From KLAP211 sp964650085 (GTDB taxonomy: Bacteria > Patescibacteriota > Dojkabacteria > J137): a stretch of DNA of 27,760 nucleotides. The stretch lies in assembly GCA_964650085.1 (NCBI GenBank), contig CAZYSE010000012.1:1-27760 (forward strand), read 5' to 3'. Numbering within the stretch: position 1 is the stretch's first letter; every line of letters starts with the position of its first letter. The notes below the pieces were generated by a model that saw only the letters and a list, made by a program, of their open reading frames with translations, ran no database searches and was not told the DNA's origin. The position numbers were made by a program, and so were the translations under genes. This document shows, piece by piece, positions 1-6,962 of this stretch.

Positions 1-72
1 ATAATATATTGTAAGTCTCGCCGATTTCTTCCCAAACCCCAATCAACATGTGCCTGTAAGATACTCTATCTT
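1..72 (-). repeat. Copy A of a duplicated ~70-nt intergenic segment (cut by window edge)
   Basis: Read on the minus strand, this stretch matches 18211-18283 (plus strand) at about nine positions in ten. The shared core runs from GATAGAGTA through GGGGTTTGGGAAGAAATCGG to CTTACAA. It lies just downstream of the murJ stop codon. Both copies can be read in one frame as ...HMLIGVWEEIGE(T/A)Y(N/K)IL, so this could be the start of a small gene running off the window. The second copy sits in a hairpin-rich gap, so a structured non-coding element is at least as likely. The similarity is seen directly; the function is unknown. Confidence 0.6.
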
Positions 73-95
73 GTGTTCGAAGAACACCTTTGGCG

Positions 96-1859
96 CTACA
101 ATCTTAACCCTCCCAATCTAAAAATCGGGTTCAAATACCTCCTCAAAATCTTAAGCTCCTCCATCTTCAATAAATGAGAAACCAGATAATAAACCATGAA
201 CGAGGTGACAACCGTAATCAAAGTTAATATGAATAAGTTGATGGTAGTAGAACCTCTGTACGCATTAGCGGTCGAAGTAGGAACAGCATAGTATAAAACG
301 TTCCAAGTCTTGTACATTAAGTACATCGTGACAAACATTGCTCCTGCGGCAATAAATTTGGGAATCAGTGACAACATGAGTTTACCTAGCTCGAGTCTAA
401 ACTTTGTGAAGTTGAATACGATTATTAAAGCAAAGAATTCTATTGTATAAGCAACACTCATTCCTAAAGCGATTCCACCAACAGCAGCAACCCCATCTCC
501 CCTAGTTGTAAGATTTTCCATCGTAATGTTAGTCGCTGAAATTGCATACTCCTTATTGTGACTAAATAAATTCGTGAACACAATCGCCAAAACAATATTC
601 AGGACCAAGGAACCTAGCGAAATTAAGAAAGGAGTTAAAGTTTCTTTTGTTGCGTAGTAAAGTCTATACATGTACCATTTTCCGATTACAAAAACATGAC
701 CGACTGCAAACCATAGTAGAACCCAAGCTATCTGATAAGTTCCATCTAAATCTAAAGCAGTATCTGTCTTTAAACCAAAAGTTAGCCTAACCACAGGAAC
801 TCTCATAATTAACAAAGTAACTATGAAAGGTAGTGCTAGGAATATCATTTCGTTGAAGGTTTTATTCACAATGTAAACGATTCCTTTATAGTCTTTGTCT
901 TCATAGTGCTCGGAAAGTTTAGGGAAAGACGCATACGCAAAGGTAAATGCAAACATTTGAGGAACAACGAGAGAAAGTGAATTTGCAAAGTTTAATGAGG
1001 TTGCTGCCTTTACTCCAAAAGCTATTGCATCGTTAATTGTTAATGCTATATGTTCAGAAGCAACAGCGAACATTCTAGGGATTGAAATTCTCAGCAATTC
1101 TCCTAAGTATGGTCCTTTGAATGAGAATACCATCATGTATCGCAAACCTAGATAACGAGCTAACGGGACTTGTACAAGTAAATGAAGAATTGCCCCTATA
1201 TAAACTCCAATTACAATTGCCCATGGTGATGGTTGCCCACCCATGACTGGGATTAAGAAAAGCAATCCAAATATTCTACCAAAGTTGAAAAACAGTGGGG
1301 AAAGCTGCGGAACTAAGTATCTATTATAAATATTTATTCCGTTTGAAACGAATACGCTAATAGCTAGAATAATTTGCGGTAAAAGCAGTACTCGCAAGTA
1401 ATCAACAATGGTCAGCATTTCTTCGGGTGTCGGATAATTCTCTCCTGCAAAAGCACTTAAATAAAGTGGAAAAAATTTGTCACCAAAAAAGAAAATTATT
1501 ATTGAAAGGACTCCAAATATTAGAAGAGACCAGTTTAGTATCGCATTGTACAATCGTAAGAAAGCCTCTTCTCCTTCTTTTTTTCTAGCCGAAATCAAAG
1601 TAGGAATTACAACCGCTCCTACAGATCCAAGAATTAAAACATTAGATATTAAGTCTGGAATAGAACTCGCAAGAATGAATTGATTGTATTCAACGCTTTT
1701 TGTTCCAAATGAAGATGCAGCAAGTAAATTGAAAATCTGACCTGTAATTTTTGTAAGTAATACAGGTAACATGGCAAACAAAGCTGTCTGCAAAATCTCC
1801 GTCTGTTCCATGGAAAGAATATTCTTGAGATTTTGGAAACTTCTTCTGATCGGGGTCAT
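96..1859 (-). CDS. murJ: Lipid II flippase MurJ (MviN family)
   Basis: This gene encodes a 587-residue polytopic membrane protein. MurJ of the MOP exporter superfamily moves lipid-linked peptidoglycan precursor (lipid II) to the outer face of the membrane. About 14 hydrophobic segments cover the whole length, as expected for the family. The N-terminal part shows the family's pattern: a first helix near residues 25-50, then SSFGTKSVEYNQFILASSIPDL, where MurJ proteins carry a conserved helix 1-2 loop and helix 2. The length is slightly above the usual 510-550. ATG is at 1859, with no Shine-Dalgarno motif. The stop is one base upstream-adjacent to nothing else in the window, but the start follows the PAP2-like gene by a single base, so the two are co-transcribed. 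A lipid II flippase beside a possible lipid phosphatase suggests a peptidoglycan lipid-carrier unit (inference). The family call is firm. Confidence 0.93.
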   Translation of the reverse strand: MTPIRRSFQNLKNILSMEQTEILQTALFAMLPVLLTKITGQIFNLLAASSFGTKSVEYNQFILASSIPDLISNVLILGSVGAVVIPTLISARKKEGEEAFLRLYNAILNWSLLIFGVLSIIIFFFGDKFFPLYLSAFAGENYPTPEEMLTIVDYLRVLLLPQIILAISVFVSNGINIYNRYLVPQLSPLFFNFGRIFGLLFLIPVMGGQPSPWAIVIGVYIGAILHLLVQVPLARYLGLRYMMVFSFKGPYLGELLRISIPRMFAVASEHIALTINDAIAFGVKAATSLNFANSLSLVVPQMFAFTFAYASFPKLSEHYEDKDYKGIVYIVNKTFNEMIFLALPFIVTLLIMRVPVVRLTFGLKTDTALDLDGTYQIAWVLLWFAVGHVFVIGKWYMYRLYYATKETLTPFLISLGSLVLNIVLAIVFTNLFSHNKEYAISATNITMENLTTRGDGVAAVGGIALGMSVAYTIEFFALIIVFNFTKFRLELGKLMLSLIPKFIAAGAMFVTMYLMYKTWNVLYYAVPTSTANAYRGSTTINLFILTLITVVTSFMVYYLVSHLLKMEELKILRRYLNPIFRLGGLRL

Positions 1860-1860
1860 T

Positions 1861-2442
1861 TTATACGAAAGTCCAAGATATTAACGCGATAAACATTCCC
1901 AGCGATCCACCTAAAAACAATTGAAACTTATTATGTTTTTCCAAAACGATTCTTGCTTGAGCAATCAATGGAAGCATCAGCAATCCAACTAACCAGTATA
2001 ACGAAACTGCATTCGCTAAATAGATGATAACGAAGCTCCAGACGTACGCATGAAGGCTCATTTTATCAATAAATTTATTTACGAAGTAAAGCACTCCAAA
2101 GAAAATACAAAGCAACATTCCGTTATACATCCAGAAATAGTTTAGATTGAAAGCTTTACAAATTAATACTGTGAACACTGCTCCTAGAAAAGCCGCTAGA
2201 TAAACTGGGTTTCTATTCTCTCTTGTTAATGAGAAAGTACCATTTCCGTTTCTTTTTTCTTTATACAATTGCCAGAAGTAGAAATATACAGGAAAAACAG
2301 TAACCAGAAACAAGAAGGCTATATATTCAAATGGATTATGCTTGATTACTATATCGAATAACGCATATGACAATCCAAGAATAAGCACAAAAAGAGGATG
2401 TGTTATTCCCGAAATAAATTTTGCAGCGTGTTCATCTTTCAA
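1861..2442 (-). CDS. PAP2-like integral membrane protein, active site partly altered
   Basis: This gene encodes a 193-residue protein with about six membrane helices. The C-terminal half resembles PAP2 lipid phosphatases. KMSLHAYVW (about residues 126-134) fits the PSxH-type motif 2. ARIVLEKHNKFQ (about 162-173) fits motif 3 (SRxxxxxHxxxD), with Ala for Ser and Gln for the final Asp. A weak motif-1-like RENRNP lies near residue 75. PAP2 enzymes include undecaprenyl-pyrophosphate phosphatases, which recycle the lipid carrier used by MurG and MurJ. The next gene downstream is murJ, one base away. The missing Asp means activity cannot be assumed. The start is TTG at 2442, because no in-frame ATG lies nearby. 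The alternative is a membrane protein of unknown function. Confidence 0.6.
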   Translation of the reverse strand: MKDEHAAKFISGITHPLFVLILGLSYALFDIVIKHNPFEYIAFLFLVTVFPVYFYFWQLYKEKRNGNGTFSLTRENRNPVYLAAFLGAVFTVLICKAFNLNYFWMYNGMLLCIFFGVLYFVNKFIDKMSLHAYVWSFVIIYLANAVSLYWLVGLLMLPLIAQARIVLEKHNKFQLFLGGSLGMFIALISWTFV

Positions 2443-2473
2443 ATTGAATTGCTAACTTTATCTATTGTAGAAC

Positions 2474-2521
2474 AAAAAACAACGAAGTAGAAGCCCTACT
2501 CGGCCGTGGCTTCGTAGGGCT
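2474..2521 (-). terminator. Probable terminator of pnp
   Basis: An 8-bp stem, AGCCCTAC (2492-2499) with GTAGGGCT (2514-2521), encloses a 14-nt loop just after the pnp stop. On the minus strand a TTTTTT tract (2474-2479) follows about 12 nt after the stem. The gap between stem and T-tract is longer than in a canonical intrinsic terminator, so confidence is moderate. Confidence 0.5.
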
Positions 2522-2534
2522 AAGCTTCTGAAAT

Positions 2535-4733
2535 TTATCTTGCAGGAGCTGCTGGTTTCTGGTTGTACTGAGCTAGTTTTGCCTGCATTTCTGCTGGTTG
2601 CTCTACTCCCTTCATTGTAAAGCTTAATTTTCCACGTTCGATTTTTTCAACTTTTACGTTTACTACTTCGCCTGGTTTGAATAATGCTTCGCAATCCATT
2701 CCTCTTGTGTACTCTGCAATTGCAGAAACGTGACAAAGTCCTGAAATACTCTGTGTAACATCTACAAAGATTCCGTAGTTCATTGGTTTAGAAACTTTAC
2801 CTGTATACACTTTTCCAACCTCTGCTTCCTCGAACTTCGATTCAAGCTGAGCTTTGATAAAGTCCAACTGAGCTTTGTTAGAAGCTGTAATCAGAATTGT
2901 TCCATCGTCATCGATGTTCAAGTCCAAATCTTTTCCTAACTCTTTACCTCTTTCTACTAATTCTCTAATGTTCTTTCCACCTGGTCCAATGAACTCACCG
3001 ATTCTTTCTCTATCGATTGAAAGGCTTGTGACAATTGGGGCGTTAGGGCTTAATTCAGGTCTTGCTGCAGAAATTGTTTTATTCATTACTTCCAAAACTT
3101 GAAGTCTTCCTGTTCTAGCTAATCTGAACGATTCCTTTAGAATTTCTGGTTTTACTCCTCTTAACTTGTTTTCGTATTGAATAGCTGTGATTCCTTCTGC
3201 AGTTCCTGTAACTTTAAAGTCCATGTCTCCATAGAAATCTTCAATTCCTTCTATATCGATAATTAGTCTGTAATCATTTTCATCAGAATCAGAAGTTATT
3301 AAACCAACTCCGATTCCAGCCACAGCAGCTTTCATTGGAACTCCTGCAGCCATTAACGCCATTGAAGATGCACAAGTTGCAGCCATTGATGTAGATCCGT
3401 TTGAGGATAATATTTCTGACACAACTCTAATTGTGTATGGGAAATCATTTTCTGAAGGAAGCATATTTTTCAATGCGTTTTCTCCAATTGCTCCGTGTCC
3501 GACTTCTCTTCTACCAGGTCTGTATTGAAATCTACCTGCTTCTCCTGTTGAATATGGAGGCATGTTGTAGTGGTGCATAAAGCTTTTTGTGCTTTCTCCT
3601 TCCATTTCGTCCATAACTTGGGCTGCTCCAAGAGCGCCTAAAGTTACAATTGATAATGATTGAGTTAATCCTCTGTTGAACAATGCACTTCCGTGAACTG
3701 TTTTTAGAACATCTACTTCTGCAGATAATGGTCTAATTTGATCTAAACCTCTTTCTAATCTTCTCTTGTTGTTCTTTAGAATTGATTCTCTTAAAACTTT
3801 CTTTGCAACGTATTCAATTCCCATGTCTAAATGATGACCTGTGAATGTACTTCCTTCTTTTGTGAAAAGTTCATCTTCTACAAGTTCAGCTCTAATTTTT
3901 GAAATTATTACGTTTCGGTCAGCTTTTTCAGGTTGAAAAATACTGTCTTCAATTTCTTTGCTCTTTTTAGCTTTGATCAAGTCTAAAACTTCTTTTGGAG
4001 CTGGTAATTCGATATCGTCTCCGAAATCTGTAACTCTAGCTTCGCCTTTGGTTGTAAAGAAGTAATCTACAAAATCATTTTGAATTATGTTTAAAGCGTT
4101 AATCGCTTCCATCGCTTTGTCTAAAACTTTGTCCATTTGATCCTCAGGAAGCTCTTTGCCCCATCCTTCAATGTTTAAGAATTTTCCTGTAACTCCAGAA
4201 ATTAAGAATTCTGCGATTTCGTCGTTTCGCTCTGTAACTTTTGAGTTAATGTGAATAGATCCGTCTGCAGTTACTGATGTAACAGCACTAGATGAAGGTC
4301 CAAAATATGGAACTCCAGCCATCATTAAAGCTAAGCTTGCGCCAAAAACAGCTAATGGCTCAGGGTCGTTAACTCCATCGTATGTAAGAACTGTAAGCGC
4401 CACTAAAACAGGTTTTCTAAATCCCTTTGGAAATAAAGATCTTATTGAGTGATCCACTTGTCTTGCTTTGATAATAGCTTCATCAGAAGGAGAACCTTCT
4501 CTTTTTTGAAACTTAGAACCGTTGATTGCTCCTCGAGCATACATTTTTTCGATGTATTCTACAGAAAGCGGGAAAAAGTCTTGTTCAGTTTCTTCCTTTG
4601 CTACTGTTACAGTAGCGAATAGTGTTGTACCGCCTAATTCAAGCAATACGGAACCAGCAGCTTGGTGAGCCAATTTGCCAGTGGACAATTTTACTTCTGA
4701 GCCTAAGAAGTCGTATGTTTTGGATATCTCCAT
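2535..4733 (-). CDS. pnp: Polyribonucleotide nucleotidyltransferase (PNPase)
   Basis: This gene encodes a 732-residue phosphorolytic 3'-5' exoribonuclease, active in cytoplasmic mRNA decay. The domains appear in the expected order: a first RNase PH domain (about 1-220), an alpha-helical linker (about 240-310), and a second RNase PH domain (about 315-560). The second domain contains RREVGHGAIGENAL and the catalytic DIEGIEDFYGDMDFKVTGT block. A KH domain with IGEFIGPGGKNIREL and a C-terminal S1 domain (VGKVYTGKVSKPMNYGIFVDV...) follow. The length is normal for bacterial PNPase. ATG at 4733 gives MEISKTYDF; no Shine-Dalgarno is visible. The gene stands alone, with a hairpin after the stop and a 442-nt gene-free region upstream. 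PNPase is often autoregulated through a 5' leader hairpin; several inverted repeats lie upstream here, but a link is not shown. Confidence 0.97.
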   Translation of the reverse strand: MEISKTYDFLGSEVKLSTGKLAHQAAGSVLLELGGTTLFATVTVAKEETEQDFFPLSVEYIEKMYARGAINGSKFQKREGSPSDEAIIKARQVDHSIRSLFPKGFRKPVLVALTVLTYDGVNDPEPLAVFGASLALMMAGVPYFGPSSSAVTSVTADGSIHINSKVTERNDEIAEFLISGVTGKFLNIEGWGKELPEDQMDKVLDKAMEAINALNIIQNDFVDYFFTTKGEARVTDFGDDIELPAPKEVLDLIKAKKSKEIEDSIFQPEKADRNVIISKIRAELVEDELFTKEGSTFTGHHLDMGIEYVAKKVLRESILKNNKRRLERGLDQIRPLSAEVDVLKTVHGSALFNRGLTQSLSIVTLGALGAAQVMDEMEGESTKSFMHHYNMPPYSTGEAGRFQYRPGRREVGHGAIGENALKNMLPSENDFPYTIRVVSEILSSNGSTSMAATCASSMALMAAGVPMKAAVAGIGVGLITSDSDENDYRLIIDIEGIEDFYGDMDFKVTGTAEGITAIQYENKLRGVKPEILKESFRLARTGRLQVLEVMNKTISAARPELSPNAPIVTSLSIDRERIGEFIGPGGKNIRELVERGKELGKDLDLNIDDDGTILITASNKAQLDFIKAQLESKFEEAEVGKVYTGKVSKPMNYGIFVDVTQSISGLCHVSAIAEYTRGMDCEALFKPGEVVNVKVEKIERGKLSFTMKGVEQPAEMQAKLAQYNQKPAAPAR

Positions 4734-4804
4734 ACATGTTTATTAAAAATTAAGTGATCTGCATTTGCAGAAAGTGGACAGGGTAAGTTTTGAAACAGAA
4801 GGCT

Positions 4805-4846
4805 GAAGATTACATCCATTGTGTTTAGCTTTTGGCGTTAATCTTC
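4805..4846. repeat. Inverted repeat upstream of pnp
   Basis: GAAGATTA (4805-4812) pairs with TAATCTTC (4839-4846) across a 26-nt loop. A further GCTGAA / TTCAGC pair can extend the stem with a bulge. It lies about 70-110 nt upstream of the pnp start, so it could belong to a pnp leader, but no promoter there is convincing. Confidence 0.35.
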
Positions 4847-4929
4847 AAATTTCAGCTCCAATTTTCGTTAGAGACCTTGTCTTGGTAGGATTATACTCTA
4901 AAGTTGATCAGATTAGAAATGATTTATAA

Positions 4930-4957
4930 GCCTTGGGCTATGAGCTCTGAGCTTTCG
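4930..4957. repeat. Degenerate heptamer array (GCTNTGA type)
   Basis: There are four consecutive 7-nt units: GCCTTGG, GCTATGA, GCTCTGA, GCTTTCG. It belongs to the heptamer family seen in other gaps of this window, most like the array at 25740-25774. Confidence 0.6.
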
Positions 4958-4967
4958 TCTTCTCGTG

Positions 4968-5027
4968 GGTTCAGGTCACCGCACCTGAACCTGAACGTTA
5001 CGAGTTCAAATGCGGAGATTTGAACTC
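4968..5027. repeat. Two tandem perfect hairpins with complementary loops
   Basis: Hairpin 1 pairs GGTTCAGGT (4968-4976) with ACCTGAACC (4983-4991), loop CACCGC. Hairpin 2 pairs GAGTTCAAAT (5002-5011) with ATTTGAACTC (5018-5027), loop GCGGAG. The stems are 9 and 10 bp with no mismatch. Both stems contain GTTCA--T / A--TGAAC, with the two inner positions changed together on both arms. The loops share CCGC / GCGG complementarity, which would allow a kissing contact in RNA. No tRNA consensus fits. The function is unknown. Confidence 0.75.
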
Positions 5028-5067
5028 ACACAGAAATTCCGTTTTGCGATCTTTGTCTTCCATTTCT

Positions 5068-5102
5068 AACTTAAAACTTAAAACTTCGAACTTTGTGCTT
5101 GT
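5068..5102. repeat. Heptamer array (AACTTNN x4-5)
   Basis: The units are AACTTAA, AACTTAA, AACTTCG, AACTTTG, TGCTTGT in unbroken 7-nt phase. On the other strand they read AGTTTTA / AGTTCGA / AGTTAGA. It ends directly before the -35 box of the promoter for the gene at 5176. Confidence 0.7.
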
Positions 5103-5131
5103 TTGACATTCTAAAATTCTTGAATGATAAT
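5103..5131 (+). promoter_or_regulatory. Sigma70-type promoter for the gene at 5176
   Basis: TTGACA (5103-5108, perfect -35), a 17-nt spacer, then GATAAT (5126-5131, one mismatch to TATAAT). Transcription would begin near 5138, giving a leader of about 38 nt without a Shine-Dalgarno motif. Confidence 0.75.
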
Positions 5132-5175
5132 TCCCCGAGTTTTAAAATAACAATAATTACAAAGAATTAAATTGT

Positions 5176-5811
5176 ATGAAAGAATTGCTAGAAAGTAAGG
5201 AGAAGCTAATAGAGTTGCTTCAGGAGGAATTTGGAACTGAAGGATACAGCAAGTTACTGGATGAATTAAATAAGGAAAACGATGCAATTAACGAACAACT
5301 GTTCTCTATCCGGAGTGAAAGTCTGTGTTTGTTTTTAAAAGCGTGTGGCATTTCAGACCAAAAAGCCCAACGGTTCGTGGAATGCGTGCTTTTTAATGAG
5401 GAACTTATGAAAGCGTTTAATATGATTTTCTTATGCCTGAAGATGACCGGAGGAATTCATGTGTATCCTCAATCAATGGATTCGGCATTGTTTAGGGCAA
5501 TACTTTTTGCTGGTGTAGATTCTGTGTTTTTTGGCTTACTGCGTGGAATTCTCGGACCGAATCGTAAATTTTTTGAGACCGATGGACGGAATACATCTGA
5601 AATTAATAAAGAACAAGCAGAAGTGGTCTTCGATCTTTCGATTATTTTTAATGGAATAATATTCGGAAAACAAATGATAAATACTCAGGATGTCGACAAA
5701 GCACAATACGCAGAAGATATGCCTGGAAAAGATGTTCCAGAAATACACTTACACGAGTACATTAGTAGCAAGGCAGAAATCTTACATTCTTATTTTGCAG
5801 ATGCTGCCTAA
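5176..5811 (+). CDS. Orphan protein of unknown function (211 aa)
   Basis: I do not recognise this protein. It has 211 residues and no signal peptide. The first ~45 residues are charged, probably helical and possibly coiled-coil (KELLESKEKLIELLQEEFG...). The middle (about 90-130) is hydrophobic and glycine-containing (FRAILFAGVDSVFFGLLRGILG), either a buried helix or a weak membrane segment. The C-terminus is acidic and contains HLHEY. Four cysteines lie in residues 49-86. A near-consensus promoter drives it, so it is likely a real expressed gene. It converges on murG, and the stop codons overlap by three bases (CTA/TAA at 5808-5811). The short ORF on the opposite strand inside it is a shadow. 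Confidence 0.75.
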   Translation: MKELLESKEKLIELLQEEFGTEGYSKLLDELNKENDAINEQLFSIRSESLCLFLKACGISDQKAQRFVECVLFNEELMKAFNMIFLCLKMTGGIHVYPQSMDSALFRAILFAGVDSVFFGLLRGILGPNRKFFETDGRNTSEINKEQAEVVFDLSIIFNGIIFGKQMINTQDVDKAQYAEDMPGKDVPEIHLHEYISSKAEILHSYFADAA

Positions 5812-6962
5812 AGCGATTTAATAATCTCAACAATCTTTTTTGGAGCGTCTAAATCGATTTGTTTTTTTGCAAATTCAATACATCCTTCTAAACTTTCACC
5901 GTTGAATCCTTTCTTGGACCTTTTTTGGTTTAGCCCGATTAGTATTGCCTGATAAAGTGTTTCAGATTTCATTTTGTCGTTTTGGATTAATGTATAGCCC
6001 AACCCAGTTTTTTCCACAAATCTTGCGTTAACCACTTGTTCATCATGAGAAGTATTAGGTATTGGAATTAAAACGCAAAGCTTTCCTAACGCTAAAATTT
6101 CTGTAATTGTGTTTGCTCCACTTCGTCCAACTATTAAATCTGCCCGTTCGAAAACTTCTCCAATGTGATCCGACGAAACGTAATCAGTAACTACGTATCT
6201 TCTTCTTTTTTCTACAGGTAAATTGTTTTGGATTTCTTTAGCTTTTTGAAAATCGTTCGTTACAGTAGAGTTTCCAGTCTGATGAATAACGTTCACATCT
6301 TCTAAAAGTTTTTCGATAAATTCAAAAACTCGTTTATTGATTTGATTGGAACCTTGATTTCCTCCGGTTATGTAGACTGTTGATCTTTTAGGATCTAAAT
6401 CTTTGGTATAAAAGTCTGTTTTAGAAACTAAAACTTCTCTACGAATTGGGTTTCCAACGAGAGCAGTTTTGTTTGCCGGATAGTATTTTAAAGAAGTATC
6501 CCACGAAACTAAAACTTTGTTTGCGAATTTCGAAATAATCTTATTTGATAAACCAGCGACCACTGTTTGTTCATGAGTGACAACTTTTTTTCTAAATAGC
6601 CAACCAGCAATTGCAATTGGAACCGCTGTATAACCTCCAAAGCTGACAATAATTTGAGGTTGCTCTCTCGCAACAATCCAGAATGCTTTCAAAAATCCTA
6701 CAAAAATCAAGAATAAGTCCCAGAAAAACCTGTAGAACTTAGCAAGCGGTAAATGCCTATTGAGTTTACCTGAAGTGAGATTGATAAACTTAATTCCTTG
6801 TTTTGTTATCGTAATATATTCTGCAGAGTTTGTTTTATTTCCAAGTTGATTGTACTTTTGGCCAACCCATACGAATTTTATGTAACCGTTTTTCTTGAGT
6901 TCTGATAATACTGCGAGTGCAGGAGTAAGATGTCCACCGATAATTAAAACTTTACCCTTCAT
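5808..6962 (-). CDS. murG: MurG-type UDP-GlcNAc:lipid I GlcNAc-transferase
   Basis: This gene encodes a 384-residue GT-B glycosyltransferase (family GT28). MurG adds GlcNAc from UDP-GlcNAc to lipid I at the inner membrane face, making lipid II for MurJ. The N-terminal domain opens with VLIIGGHLTPALAVLSEL; the usual GGTGGH loop is shortened to GGH. A hydrophobic patch (WDLFLIFVGFLKAFWIV) fits membrane association. The C-terminal domain has the second glycine loop TGGNQGSNQINKRV and the UDP-sugar site GRSGANTITEILALGK...IPIPNTSHDEQVVNA. The length is slightly above the usual ~355-360. The start at 6962 overlaps the ABC permease gene by 11 nt, so it is the last gene of that operon. The short glycine loop makes exact function slightly less certain than in textbook MurG. 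Confidence 0.88.
   Translation of the reverse strand: MKGKVLIIGGHLTPALAVLSELKKNGYIKFVWVGQKYNQLGNKTNSAEYITITKQGIKFINLTSGKLNRHLPLAKFYRFFWDLFLIFVGFLKAFWIVAREQPQIIVSFGGYTAVPIAIAGWLFRKKVVTHEQTVVAGLSNKIISKFANKVLVSWDTSLKYYPANKTALVGNPIRREVLVSKTDFYTKDLDPKRSTVYITGGNQGSNQINKRVFEFIEKLLEDVNVIHQTGNSTVTNDFQKAKEIQNNLPVEKRRRYVVTDYVSSDHIGEVFERADLIVGRSGANTITEILALGKLCVLIPIPNTSHDEQVVNARFVEKTGLGYTLIQNDKMKSETLYQAILIGLNQKRSKKGFNGESLEGCIEFAKKQIDLDAPKKIVEIIKSL

Noticed and set aside
45..110. Possible 3' half of a 5S rRNA (TAGCGCC...GATAGAGTA...CAGGC)
   Set aside because: A few words resemble 5S helix IV/loop E, but the 5' half, the closing stem and a normal 115-120 nt frame are missing, and the segment overlaps the murJ stop.
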